NCBI RefSeq assembly: GCF_900155965.1
Contig: NZ_FTMG01000028.1
Location: 1 to 39,512, forward strand
Direction: 5' to 3'
From: Mucilaginibacter lappiensis
Lineage (GTDB): Bacteria; Bacteroidota; Bacteroidia; Sphingobacteriales; Sphingobacteriaceae
Length of the DNA: 39,512 bases
The notes under the pieces are model-generated. The model was not told the origin of the DNA and did not search any database. It was given only the letters and a program-made list of their open reading frames with translations. A program made the translations under genes and the position numbers. Shown here in pieces: positions 22,692-32,185 of the stretch (position 1 is the first letter of the stretch; the number at the start of each line of letters is the position of its first letter).

Positions 22692-24044
22692 TTACTTTTT
22701 AGCTATAGTCGGGCTCTCAAAACCTAGTTTGGTAAGACCTTTTTGTACTTCAGGGCAGCTCATGAACAATTTCCATAACAAGCCTGTACGGTAGTTTTCG
22801 ATCATCACGATGATAGGTCCCTGGTCAATGGCCAGGTATGATTTGGCGTACCAGTTATGCGATTCGCTAAAGGCATCTACAAAACCATATTCGCCCCAGA
22901 TCTTATCGCCCAGGTCATAATAAAAATGGCGCAGGGCTTTCATCGAGTATTCTGGTGTATATGGAAACGCCGACAGTGCCGCAGTAGGTGTGATCACCCC
23001 CAAATCGTTAGTAGGTGAGTGTGCGTTGTAGCCTTTAAAGTTATCGCTGGCGGTAAGTCCCCAGCAGTTTTCGCCGTAACCTTTAAACTTCTTAGGATTA
23101 TCTACACAATAGGCGTGGTTGATCAATGTATGGTTTTTGTTTTGCTCCCAATAATCGGCGTACTGGTCTTTTAGCCCCTTGGGGTTTAAGCCCAGGAAGG
23201 AGTATTGCGAAAAGAAAAGCGGTCCGCCATAATCAAAGCCCAGAGGCAGCTTAAAGCCGTAAAATGTTCTGCCATTCTTAAAGAAATCACTCTGCGCCCA
23301 ACCCCTGTGGTATACATCGGCGCTTACGGGATAACGCTCTGCCGAGGCGGCCAGTACATAGGTGATCAGGCACTCATTAAAGCCATGTATCGGGAAGTTC
23401 ATGGCCCAGCCGTTGTTTGGGCTCCAGTGCCAGTACAGGGCGTCTCGGCCATCTTGGGTGTACCAGTTCCACTCCATTTCGCTCCACATCCAGCCAATTA
23501 CATCGCGTATGCGTTGTTCTGCCGGCGTGTTGGCGGTAAAGTATTGCCGGGCACAAAGCAAACCCTGGAAAAGATATGCCGATTCTACAATATCGCCGCC
23601 GTCATCCTTGCGGCCAAAAGGAATGATCTTGCCGGTTTCGCCATTCATCCAATGCGGAAACGCGCCGTGGAAAGAGTTGGCTTTAAATAAAAAGTTAACA
23701 ATTTTAACCATGCGCTCAACAGCCTGCTCATGGCTTATCCATTTACGGCTATCAGCCACGATGATTGACATGATACCGAAGCCCGATCCGCCGGTGGTTA
23801 CTACCTCGTTGCCATAATCAAAAGAGGTATTGCTGCGTTCACGGGCCAGGCCGCTTACCGGGTGACCAAAATCCCAGAAATAACGAAATGTTTGGCGCTG
23901 TACCACATCCAGCAAGGCATTATCACTCAGGTTTTTGATAATGCCAACGGCTTTAATGGTATCGGTGTTGGCCGTTGCAGGTTTTTGTGCCAGGCAGTAT
24001 AGGGCCAGGCATAATAAAAAGGGGGTTAACAGTATTTTTTTCAT
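22692..24044 (-). CDS. GH144 (glucoamylase-like) endo-beta-1,2-glucanase
   Basis: A secreted glycoside hydrolase of the PF10091/GH144 type, a family whose studied member from Chitinophaga cleaves beta-1,2-glucan inside the chain. I take the ATG at 24044, which gives a signal peptide (MKKILLTPFLLCLALYCLAQ); an upstream in-frame start would put 22 residues in front of it. The mature protein shows QRQTFRYFWDFGHPVSGLAR, GGSGFGIMSIIVADSRKW, GRKDDGGDIVESAYLFQGLL and WHWSPNNGWAMNFPIHGFNE, all typical. At 450 residues it is full length. It is the last gene of the susC-susD operon, separated from susD by a 101-base gap with a stem-loop. Confidence 0.9.
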   Translation of the reverse strand: MKKILLTPFLLCLALYCLAQKPATANTDTIKAVGIIKNLSDNALLDVVQRQTFRYFWDFGHPVSGLARERSNTSFDYGNEVVTTGGSGFGIMSIIVADSRKWISHEQAVERMVKIVNFLFKANSFHGAFPHWMNGETGKIIPFGRKDDGGDIVESAYLFQGLLCARQYFTANTPAEQRIRDVIGWMWSEMEWNWYTQDGRDALYWHWSPNNGWAMNFPIHGFNECLITYVLAASAERYPVSADVYHRGWAQSDFFKNGRTFYGFKLPLGFDYGGPLFFSQYSFLGLNPKGLKDQYADYWEQNKNHTLINHAYCVDNPKKFKGYGENCWGLTASDNFKGYNAHSPTNDLGVITPTAALSAFPYTPEYSMKALRHFYYDLGDKIWGEYGFVDAFSESHNWYAKSYLAIDQGPIIVMIENYRTGLLWKLFMSCPEVQKGLTKLGFESPTIAKK

Positions 24045-24092
24045 GTGGATAGTATATGCGGGTTTCTTTTTGCAAAGACGGAAGGATGGGTT

Positions 24093-24124
24093 AAAAAGGC
24101 TGCCTGCCAAATAACAGGCAGCCT
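24093..24124 (-). terminator. Stem-loop with T-tract between susD and the GH144 gene
   Basis: A 10-bp perfect stem (AGGCTGCCTG/CAGGCAGCCT) with an 8-base loop, followed on the minus strand by TTTTT. It lies 22 bases past the susD stop. Within an operon it would act as a partial terminator that makes more SusCD than glucanase message. Confidence 0.8.
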
Positions 24125-24145
24125 ATAAATAAACCAATCAACTAA

Positions 24146-25681
24146 TTAATACCCTGTGTTTTGTTTTAATCTGCCGCCGCTCAGGTCAATTTGTGTTTGC
24201 GGAATAGGGAACAACGCGTATTTGGCGGCCCAGGTTTTCCCGTGCGCGGCAAATGCAGCAGCAGCACGACCTGGCATTACCGCATCCTGACGTACAATGT
24301 CAAAGAAACGGTCATGCTCTTCGGCCAGCTCCATGCGGCGCTCATGCCATATAGTTAATAACGAAGCGCCGGTTGATGGTAACCCGGCCCTGGTACGTAC
24401 CAGGGTAAGATCGGTGGAGGCTTCGCCGGTTCTGCCTAATTGGAAAGCTGCTTCAGCATTGATTAGTAGTATATCAGCGTACCGTAAAATGCGCACTTGT
24501 TTTGGCAAACGGTCGGTATTGCCGCCGCAATTGTCTTCGGCCGTACGGCTATGATAGGCTTTATAGCTATAGGTGCTGTTTTGAACAGAATCCTGACTTG
24601 GTATGCGGAATCCATCCCATAACACGGTGCCATGAGCGTTTATGCTAATGACAGTGGCCGCTTTACGTACGTCGTTAGCTTCGTACTCGGCTAATAAACT
24701 TGCTGATGGGTTATTGAAGCCAAAGCCCAGATCGGCCCAGCCAAATTTGCCACCGGCTCGCGGACCTTGTGATACGCTATACAGGTTAATACCGGCAGAG
24801 CAATCTTTGTTGATGCCAGCCTGGATCTCAAATATCGATTCTGAATTGTTGTTACCGCCATCGCCATTTATCGCCCTCTGGCGCCATATCAATGAGTAAT
24901 CCTTTACCAGAGAATACTTGCCGCCATCCATAACTGCTTTTGACAGGTCATAGGCCTTTTGGTAGTTTTTCATATACAGGTATACCTTGGCTTCTAATGA
25001 TTGGGCCGCGCTTTTAGTGGCCCTGCCTACATCTGTCGCGCCCTTATCAGGCAGGTTGGCAGCAGCAAAATCCAGATCGCTTATAATAAACGCGTAAATA
25101 GCATCGGCAGTGGCGCGGGTTTGGTATTTATCCTGGTTGGCTTCACTGGCGAGGGGAACTTTATCCAACAGGGGTACACCGCCATACAAACGCACCAGGT
25201 TAAAATAGAAATAGGCCCTTAAAAATTTGGCTTCGCCGATCAGTGCATTTTTGGTGGCTGCATCAAACTGCGCGTTCTGCAATTTATCCAAAGCCTGGTT
25301 GGCGCGCGCTACACCCTGGTAATGACCTGTCCAAACGTTATTAACCACGCCATTTGTGGCGGATGTTTGCAGGTTATCAATTTGTTTGGCATCGCCATAA
25401 TCATCGGGCGAGCTTCCTTTATCGGCATCATCAGAGGCTATATCGGTCATGATCACAAACTGAAAGCTGTCAATATCCGGATCAAAACCGCCTATATAAA
25501 ACACATTGTAAATACCCGTTACCAGCGCTTTAGCGGCATTTGGGTCTTTGGCAATATCATCCTGTGTTATTTTACCTTGCGGGTTAACATCAAGGTAATG
25601 CTTACATGCGCTGAGGGTAGCGGTTAAAACCAGCATACAAACAGCTATAATGTTTAAATTTTTATTATATATCTTTTTCAT
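24146..25681 (-). CDS. SusD/RagB-family nutrient-binding lipoprotein
   Basis: An outer-membrane, surface-exposed lipoprotein of 511 residues that caps its SusC partner and binds the glycan. The lipobox is TATLSAC with C26 as the acylated residue, followed by KHYLDVNPQGKIT. The N-terminal SusD-like TPR region (ALVTGIYNVFY, GEAKFLRAYFYFNLVRLYGGVPLL near residue 150) and the C-terminal RagB region (LRYADILLINAEAAFQLG, LIWHERRMELAEEHDRFFDIVRQ) are both present. The protein ends at the usual FPIPQTQIDLS block. It begins 11 bases after susC ends. With GH144 behind it, beta-1,2-glucan is the likely ligand. Confidence 0.97.
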   Translation of the reverse strand: MKKIYNKNLNIIAVCMLVLTATLSACKHYLDVNPQGKITQDDIAKDPNAAKALVTGIYNVFYIGGFDPDIDSFQFVIMTDIASDDADKGSSPDDYGDAKQIDNLQTSATNGVVNNVWTGHYQGVARANQALDKLQNAQFDAATKNALIGEAKFLRAYFYFNLVRLYGGVPLLDKVPLASEANQDKYQTRATADAIYAFIISDLDFAAANLPDKGATDVGRATKSAAQSLEAKVYLYMKNYQKAYDLSKAVMDGGKYSLVKDYSLIWRQRAINGDGGNNNSESIFEIQAGINKDCSAGINLYSVSQGPRAGGKFGWADLGFGFNNPSASLLAEYEANDVRKAATVISINAHGTVLWDGFRIPSQDSVQNSTYSYKAYHSRTAEDNCGGNTDRLPKQVRILRYADILLINAEAAFQLGRTGEASTDLTLVRTRAGLPSTGASLLTIWHERRMELAEEHDRFFDIVRQDAVMPGRAAAAFAAHGKTWAAKYALFPIPQTQIDLSGGRLKQNTGY

Positions 25682-25692
25682 AATGCTGCATA

Positions 25693-28692
25693 TTAAAATT
25701 GAAGGTTCAAACCAAGAGCAAATGTGCGGGTTACCGGGTAGTTGGTATTATCTATACCTGCTGCGGTAATGCCGGTGTTAACATCATTATTAAATAATTC
25801 TGGCGACGAGCCGCTGTACCGTTTCAAAGTAAACAGGTTTTGCGAGGTCAGGAATATTCTTAGTTTAGAAATATTGGCTCTCTTTAACATAGCCGATGGC
25901 AGTGTATAACCTAACGTTAAATTGTTCAAACGCATGTATGCGCCAGACTCGATAAAATAGGTTGATGGCGGTGTTGAAGCGGTAATTACATTCGGGTTGG
26001 TATTTGACGGTTTAGCGGTTGTAAAGCGGCTATCGGCATAACTGGCCTCTATATTATCGTTTTCGCTGCCCCTGGAATTCTTTTTACCATTGTAGATCTT
26101 GTTACCCCAGTTACCTGTAAAATCGGCGCTCAGGTCAAAATGGGTGTAATTGATAGCAAAGTTAAAGCCGCCATAGTATTTAGGCTGATAGGAACCGGCA
26201 TAAACACGGTCGTTTGCATCAATTTTACCATCATGGTTAATGTCGGCATATTTTAAACCGCCAACTTTATTAGCCTCAAAGGTATTAGTTGGTGCTGTAG
26301 CGGCTTCGGCCGCTGTCTGGAAAACGCCGGTGGCCTGCAGTACATAATAACTACCAATAGGCTGGCCATTGTCTGTACGCGTAACGGTGTTGGAGTTGAT
26401 ACCACCGTCGTATAATGCCTGACCACCATTTAAGCCAATCACATTGTTTTTATTATAGCTGATGTTTGCCCCAATGCTGTATGAAAGTTTGCTGTTGATC
26501 CTGTCGTTCCATTTTAAACCCAGCTCAATGCCTTTGTTGCTGTAGGAGGCTGCGTTGGTGATATAGGTATTGTCTGGGTCGCCAAGAATACCTGGGAGTG
26601 GTATTTTGGTTAGCGCGTCGGCTACTTTTTTATTGTAATAGTCAACCTCGCCACTTAAACGATTGTTGAGAATGGCAAAATCTAAACCGATATCAAACTG
26701 GGTTGTGGTTTCCCATTTCAGGTTCAGGTCTTTAATATCCTGTATCACACTACCCAGGTTTAAGGTGTTATTAAAATAATAAGGCAGGTTTGAAGTGGCT
26801 GTAACAATGTACAGCGCCTGGTCAATATTATCGTTACCTAACTTTCCGTAGCTGGCGCGTAGTTTCAACTGATCAAACAGGTGGTTATCTTTCATGAACG
26901 ATTCTTCCGAAATTACCCAGCCACCACCAAAGGTGTAAAAGTTGCCCCAGTGCTGGTTAAATTTAGAGCTGCCATCACGACGAAATGAACCGCTTAACAG
27001 GTATTTACCTTCGAAGCCATAATTTACGCGACTCACAAATGATTGCCTGGTAAACAAGCCACCGCCGTTATCGTCTTTAGCATTTACATCAGGGTTACCC
27101 AGGCTCAGATACCATTGATCCTGGTTGGCTGGTACGTCCTGGCGGGAGCCGTTGAGAAAATTCGACTTGTTTTTTTCGGTAACGAAACCGCCTAAAACTG
27201 TTAAGTGATGTTTGCCGAATGTTTTGTCAAAAGTTACGGTGTTATCCCAGGTGTACTGGTAAGAGTCATCATTTTGAACAAACAGCACGCTGTTATTCTG
27301 GTATTGATTGCCGCCACCAACAGTAAAGGTGCTGTTATCTGCCAGGAATTGATATTGATAGTTTTTCTGGTTATTAAAACGAACATCGGTGTTAAATGCA
27401 GAATGGAAGGTAAGCGAGCTGATAGGTTTATAATCTAAGGCCACATTACCCTGCACACGGTTGTTGAGCGTAAAGTTGTTGGCTTTATCTAACTGCAGCA
27501 ATGGGTTACCCACATTACCCCATGCCGAGGTATTACCGTACTTACCATCAACAATTGATGGGATGATGGGTGCTGCCCGGTAAATATTTCCATATATGCC
27601 ATTAAGATTAACCGTTTGTTCGGCTCCGCGGCTCAAAGAAATCTGCTCGCTGAATTTGAGTTTTTTGGATATGTTTATTTCGTTATTAGCACGGATAGTA
27701 AAACGTTGGAATCCGTTGGTTTTAATAACGCCCTGGTCATCAAGGTAATTGGCGCTGATGAAATAAGTATTGGTTTCGCCGCCTCCTGCAACCGAAACGT
27801 TATGGTTGGTGGTAAATGCGGTACGCGAAACAACCTTTAGCCAATCGGTAGTGCCCGGAAATGTTACCGGGGCGTTTACATCGGCAGTAGGGTTTGCATC
27901 TTTCAGATAATCGGTGTATTGCGCACGGTTGGCTAATTGAAGCGGGTTAGCCACCTGCCTGAATCCTACAGTAGCATCGTAGCTTACGGTAGCCGGACCG
28001 CTTTTGCCTTTTTTGGTAGTGATGATAACCACACCATTTGCACCACGCACACCATATATGGCTGCCGATGCATCTTTTAACACATCAAGGCTTAATATAT
28101 CATTGGTGTTGATGTTTCTGATATCGTCGGTTAATACCCCATCAACCACATAAAGCGGGTTTGCACCGGCAAGTACAGAGCCGGTACCGCGTATACGTAA
28201 AATAGGTGCCGAGTTTGGCTGCCCGGATGATAAAACCTGAACACCTGAAACTTTACCCTGCAAGGCCTGGGTTGCTGTTTGCACTGGTTGCTTGGCCAAT
28301 AGATCGCCATTTACGCTGGCTACTGCACCGGTTACATCGCGTTTTTTCTGCGTGCCATAACCAATTACCACCACCTGTTGAAGCTCTTTGGATTCAGGCT
28401 GCAGTTTTACGGTTAACGTGCTTTGGTTATTAACGGACAACGACAGTGTGGTGTAACCAATGTAGGTAAAAACAAGTGTTGCAGCAGGAGGCGCTTGAAT
28501 GGTAAAAGCGCCGTTAACGTCGGTTTGTGTGCCGGTGGTGGTACCCTTTACAGCCACACTTACACCAATTAAAGGCTCGCTGGTATTGGCGTCGGTAACT
28601 TTACCTTTTACCGGAGCATTTTGAGCGAATGAAGTGTTAACAAAAAAGAAGCAGAATAGCACCAACACAGAAATAGTAAGGTTTCTTTTCAT
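25693..28692 (-). CDS. SusC/RagA-family TonB-linked outer-membrane transporter
   Basis: A 22-strand-type TonB-dependent transporter of 999 residues for importing glycan oligomers with its SusD partner. The order is signal peptide (1-23), carboxypeptidase-regulatory-like domain (KGKVTDANTSEPLIGVSV to about residue 100), TonB box and plug (QQVVVIGYGTQKKRDVTGAV, then LRIRGTGSVLAGANPLYVVDG and DASAAIYGVRGANGVVIITT), and beta barrel ending in FALGLNLQF with a terminal aromatic residue. It is of normal length. It lacks an N-terminal STN extension, so an anti-sigma partner is not expected; control more likely comes from the regulator at 29123. Confidence 0.97.
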   Translation of the reverse strand: MKRNLTISVLVLFCFFFVNTSFAQNAPVKGKVTDANTSEPLIGVSVAVKGTTTGTQTDVNGAFTIQAPPAATLVFTYIGYTTLSLSVNNQSTLTVKLQPESKELQQVVVIGYGTQKKRDVTGAVASVNGDLLAKQPVQTATQALQGKVSGVQVLSSGQPNSAPILRIRGTGSVLAGANPLYVVDGVLTDDIRNINTNDILSLDVLKDASAAIYGVRGANGVVIITTKKGKSGPATVSYDATVGFRQVANPLQLANRAQYTDYLKDANPTADVNAPVTFPGTTDWLKVVSRTAFTTNHNVSVAGGGETNTYFISANYLDDQGVIKTNGFQRFTIRANNEINISKKLKFSEQISLSRGAEQTVNLNGIYGNIYRAAPIIPSIVDGKYGNTSAWGNVGNPLLQLDKANNFTLNNRVQGNVALDYKPISSLTFHSAFNTDVRFNNQKNYQYQFLADNSTFTVGGGNQYQNNSVLFVQNDDSYQYTWDNTVTFDKTFGKHHLTVLGGFVTEKNKSNFLNGSRQDVPANQDQWYLSLGNPDVNAKDDNGGGLFTRQSFVSRVNYGFEGKYLLSGSFRRDGSSKFNQHWGNFYTFGGGWVISEESFMKDNHLFDQLKLRASYGKLGNDNIDQALYIVTATSNLPYYFNNTLNLGSVIQDIKDLNLKWETTTQFDIGLDFAILNNRLSGEVDYYNKKVADALTKIPLPGILGDPDNTYITNAASYSNKGIELGLKWNDRINSKLSYSIGANISYNKNNVIGLNGGQALYDGGINSNTVTRTDNGQPIGSYYVLQATGVFQTAAEAATAPTNTFEANKVGGLKYADINHDGKIDANDRVYAGSYQPKYYGGFNFAINYTHFDLSADFTGNWGNKIYNGKKNSRGSENDNIEASYADSRFTTAKPSNTNPNVITASTPPSTYFIESGAYMRLNNLTLGYTLPSAMLKRANISKLRIFLTSQNLFTLKRYSGSSPELFNNDVNTGITAAGIDNTNYPVTRTFALGLNLQF

Positions 28693-29122
28693 AGTGGTTA
28701 ATAGTAAGTAAGTGTTAGAAAATAATTGGTTTATTATTTGACAAAGCTGGGCAGATATTAAGCTTTTATCAAAAAAAATAACTCAACATTAATACATCAA
28801 ACCAAAAACACTTGCTCAATGTTTTGATTTTTAATTTTTAATCATTTGATTATCAATTTATTGTGTATTAGATATGAAATGTGTATATACTACATGTTGT
28901 AACCTGTGCAGGTGAAGATGAATTGATGAGGTGAGAGGTAATGATGTAGTATTGGGGGGTAGTGAGCAAGCTGCGGTAAATTCCAAAGAGGGGACTGTGA
29001 CCCTGAGCTCTGTCAAAGGGTAGAGCGCAGAGGCCCTGCCCATCATGCTTCGACAAGCAACATGACAGCCTTTTTGGACAAATGTCTAATGATAGGCTAT
29101 TACCTTTAAGAGAGACGGCTGA
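28693..29122. other. Spacer upstream of susC, with dispersed repeat
   Basis: A 430-base spacer between the regulator stop and the susC start. It holds the GGCCTCTGCGC element copy at 28995-29068. Nearer susC, on the minus strand, TTTG followed after 17 bases by TATTTTC is a weak match to the Bacteroidota promoter. Two 62-codon frames here are repeat artefacts. Confidence 0.5.
28995..29068. repeat. GGCCTCTGCGC dispersed element, copy 2
   Basis: The reverse complement reads CTGTCATGTTGC, TCGAAGCATG, GGCCTCTGCGCTCTACC, CAGAGCTCAGGGTCACAG, matching 12656-12727 block by block. It lies between the regulator and susC. Confidence 0.8.
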
Positions 29123-32014
29123 TCAAAGCTCTATTAAAAACTCCGTGAGGTTTTTATCATGCTCCAGGTTGAGCTTTTTACGCAGGCGGTAGCGGCGTAT
29201 CTCCACACCGCGCAAGGAGATGTTAAGCAGCGAGGCCATTTCTTTGCTACTCATGTTCATACGCAGGTAAGCGCATAATTTCAGATCGTTTGGTACCAGA
29301 TCGGGATGCCCTGATTTGAGTTTTTTGAAAAAGTTTTCATGTGCTTCGTTAAAGCTTTTTTCAAAGATGTTCCAGTCGCGCTCATCATTCATGCCCTCAT
29401 CAATTACTTTCTGTATGCGTCGTAACTGGTCGTCGGCCAGTTTCTTGCCCGAGCTGTCTTTCAGGTGTGTTATTTCTTCGCTGATCTTTTGCAGCAGTTC
29501 ATTTTTATAAACCAGGTTCATGGCCGAATTGGCCAGCTCCCGGCTTTTGCCGGCGAGGTCGGCCTGAAGCTGTTCATTTTTAATGTTGATGATATGCTGC
29601 TCGTTGGCAATGGCTTCCTGTTTTAAAAACTCCTCTTTTTCTTTTTGCAGTTTCTCCTGTATATACTGCTGATGGCGTTTGAGTTTCAGGCGGTAATAAT
29701 ATCTTATCAGGTAATAGGCCAAAACAAGCATCAGCACATAAAAAAGGATAGCCAGCTTACTCGCATACCAGGGTGGCAGCACGGTAAAAGTTAAGGTTGT
29801 TATAGCCGATACATTTTGATCATTGATCTTGGCCCGTACTTTAAAATGATAGGTACCCTGGTCAAGATTGGTAAACTCTTTCTGGCTTTGCGGTGCCCAG
29901 TCAGACCATTGGCGGGAGTATCCTTCCAGGTAGTATTGAAACTTAATTTTGGCCTGCTTATAATAAGGTAGCGAGTAGGCAATGCGGATATTGTTTTGCG
30001 CGTAAGGTATCTCAATAGTGTTATGTATACTGTTCATATCGCTGATCACGTAAACCTTGTCGGTTACGTTTTCAATGCGGCGTATCAGCACTGGCGGTAT
30101 TTTTACTGGATTGGGCGAAAGGGCATCGCCATCATTTAATATCACAAAGCCATCATCGATACTGATGAGGTAAGTTAAATTGTTAATGCGGTTGATGGTT
30201 TCATAATGCTGTACCATTTGCCCGTTAAGTATCGTGAACCTGTTGGTATCGATACTGGTTTTGCCGGGTACCGAAAAATCGGCCAGGGCAACACGCCCCT
30301 GGTTAATGAACCAATACCGTTTACCCAGGGCCTTGATGATCTTACCGGAGGATGCAAAGGTGCCCAGTTTTTTATTAAGCTGGGTATATTTAAAAAATCG
30401 GTCGGTAATGTCGTCATAGATATAAAAGCCCGAGTCTGATGAAAAAACAACACGGTTGTCGAGGTCAAATACGTTCACGTTATAGCTGCCGGGCAGGCCG
30501 TACTGCTTGTCGTAATATATGGTAGAGGTTACTTTTTTAAGATCACTGCTCAGCGTGAGTTTATAAATGCCTTTGTAGGCATGGCTTACCCATATCTGCC
30601 CTTTGCTATCCTGCTCCACATAGCGTGAGGGTTCACCAAAACCTTCCACCTTATGGCTGAACACCCAGTTGCCCGCCGCGTCTTTTTTATAGATCACCAG
30701 ACCGGTATAGGTACCCTGTACCAGCTTGTCCTGACCCAGTTTTTTGATGGTCCAGCCACCGGTTACGGTTGATATTTTGCTGATGGTGTTACTGTTTACC
30801 TGGTAAGTGCCATCATTATGACCGCAAAGCAGTCGCCCATCCTGTAACGACAGATCCCATACCTGCCCCTGCGATCCCGGTATCAGCTTAAAATCAAATG
30901 ATTGAAAAAGTTGGTTATTATCTGCAATCCAATCGCTGTAAAAAAGTCCCTGGTTGGTGCCCAGGTATATTTTTTTATCAAAAATGATGCTGGCATAAAC
31001 TGTTCCGAACTTGCCGGTTTTATCAAAGTAAAAATACAGCGGCGAGTTTACCTCTATCCGGTCGATGCCATTATCCAGCCCAGCCCATAGGTTTTGTTCA
31101 CTATCGGTATATAAACTTAAAACCGTATTGTTTTGTAACCCGCTCGATTTATTGATGTGCTGTACTACATGCCCGGCCGTATCTATTATCACAATGCCGT
31201 TGAGTATGGTGCCGTAAGCAAAATATTTACCCGGTATCACTGCCCCGTTATTAAGCTGATAGGTTTTTAAAAAGTCGTTTGCCTGGTTGGCCCAGGGGCT
31301 TATGCGTGTGCCATCATAAATAAACAGGCCGTTTTGCGCGGTACCGATGATATATTTATTACCCTGAAACGGGAGGATGGACAGTACGCCGCTGGTACCT
31401 AATATATTGCTGCCCTGCACGTACTCCAGGCGGTTGCCCTTTAACTCAAACAAACCCGCCGATACCTGCTCTACAAAAAAACGTTTACCAGCCTGAAATA
31501 AAAACAAATAAGGCTTGGGCGCTTTAACAACGCTGATACTGCCCTTTGCATAAATAAATATAGCACCGAATGATTGGAACAGCACCCTGTCGCCGTCGAT
31601 GTATATTTTCCAGATCTCCTCGTTTATGGGGCGGTATTGTTTGGGTACCAGGCTAATGAGCGAGTTATATTTTAAGAAACCTTTATTGTCATCCTGCCAG
31701 TAGCCAAACTCGCCAAAGGCTCCGGTGTATATTTTGCCCTTGCCATCGGCTAAAACCGAGCGCACAATAAGACCATTAGGCATATGGTGCTGCTGCCAGT
31801 ATTTTCCGTCGAAACTTAACAGGCCTTCGGCATTGCCAAAGTACATGATGCCCTGCTCGTCGCGCGTAACCGACCAGTTTTGATTACCCGACTGGTATAT
31901 GTTTTTGGTGTAGTTTTGAACATAAGGCACACCTATGCTTTTGATATCAACCGCGCCGGAGTGAAAAATAACAGTGAAAAACAGGAGTAAACCAATCCAA
32001 ATAGCTTTACGCAT
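29123..32014 (-). CDS. Membrane-bound sensor-regulator: Reg_prop propeller, Y_Y_Y domain, LuxR-type HTH
   Basis: A 963-residue regulator that would sense a glycan outside the inner membrane and bind DNA inside. After a signal-like helix (1-22) come about 700 residues of two-component-regulator propeller repeats (YFGNAEGLLSFDGKYW, LWAGLDNGIDRIEV). The Y_Y_Y domain follows (IRIAYSLPYYKQAKIKFQYY to FKVRAKIND), then a membrane helix (LAILFYVLMLVLAYYLIRYY), a long coiled coil, and a C-terminal helix-turn-helix (DLKLCAYLRMNMSSKEMASL, then SLRGVEIRRYRLRKKL). There is no histidine kinase or receiver, in contrast to hybrid two-component glycan regulators. It lies 430 bases upstream of susC on the same strand, so it most likely controls this locus. 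Confidence 0.93.
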   Translation of the reverse strand: MRKAIWIGLLLFFTVIFHSGAVDIKSIGVPYVQNYTKNIYQSGNQNWSVTRDEQGIMYFGNAEGLLSFDGKYWQQHHMPNGLIVRSVLADGKGKIYTGAFGEFGYWQDDNKGFLKYNSLISLVPKQYRPINEEIWKIYIDGDRVLFQSFGAIFIYAKGSISVVKAPKPYLFLFQAGKRFFVEQVSAGLFELKGNRLEYVQGSNILGTSGVLSILPFQGNKYIIGTAQNGLFIYDGTRISPWANQANDFLKTYQLNNGAVIPGKYFAYGTILNGIVIIDTAGHVVQHINKSSGLQNNTVLSLYTDSEQNLWAGLDNGIDRIEVNSPLYFYFDKTGKFGTVYASIIFDKKIYLGTNQGLFYSDWIADNNQLFQSFDFKLIPGSQGQVWDLSLQDGRLLCGHNDGTYQVNSNTISKISTVTGGWTIKKLGQDKLVQGTYTGLVIYKKDAAGNWVFSHKVEGFGEPSRYVEQDSKGQIWVSHAYKGIYKLTLSSDLKKVTSTIYYDKQYGLPGSYNVNVFDLDNRVVFSSDSGFYIYDDITDRFFKYTQLNKKLGTFASSGKIIKALGKRYWFINQGRVALADFSVPGKTSIDTNRFTILNGQMVQHYETINRINNLTYLISIDDGFVILNDGDALSPNPVKIPPVLIRRIENVTDKVYVISDMNSIHNTIEIPYAQNNIRIAYSLPYYKQAKIKFQYYLEGYSRQWSDWAPQSQKEFTNLDQGTYHFKVRAKINDQNVSAITTLTFTVLPPWYASKLAILFYVLMLVLAYYLIRYYYRLKLKRHQQYIQEKLQKEKEEFLKQEAIANEQHIINIKNEQLQADLAGKSRELANSAMNLVYKNELLQKISEEITHLKDSSGKKLADDQLRRIQKVIDEGMNDERDWNIFEKSFNEAHENFFKKLKSGHPDLVPNDLKLCAYLRMNMSSKEMASLLNISLRGVEIRRYRLRKKLNLEHDKNLTEFLIEL

Positions 32015-32112
32015 AGTGCTTTATAACAGATACCCAAATGTGATCAGTGGTACGAAAATACAGTTTGCCTGCCGGATAAAAAACAATAGCCGCTATATAA
32101 TTGTATTATAAC

Positions 32113-32157
32113 AAGCACAAAATAGCTATTGCAGATGCTAAGCTATTTTGTTAGCTT
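32113..32157 (+). promoter_or_regulatory. Inverted repeat upstream of the small secreted protein
   Basis: CAAAATAGCT (32118-32127) pairs perfectly with AGCTATTTTG (32141-32150), and flanking AAGC/GCTT extend the stem with a two-base bulge. It lies in the divergent spacer between the regulator and the small protein gene. It could be an operator or part of the leader hairpin. Confidence 0.5.
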
Positions 32158-32185
32158 GCATTTAAACAACGATAAACTAACAAAC

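Noticed and set aside
24045..24110. Longer start of the GH144 protein
   Set aside because: It would put 22 residues before an otherwise complete signal peptide.
28858..29056. Two 62-codon minus-strand frames upstream of susC
   Set aside because: They overlap each other in different frames and cover the dispersed repeat; neither has a start context or homology I recognise.
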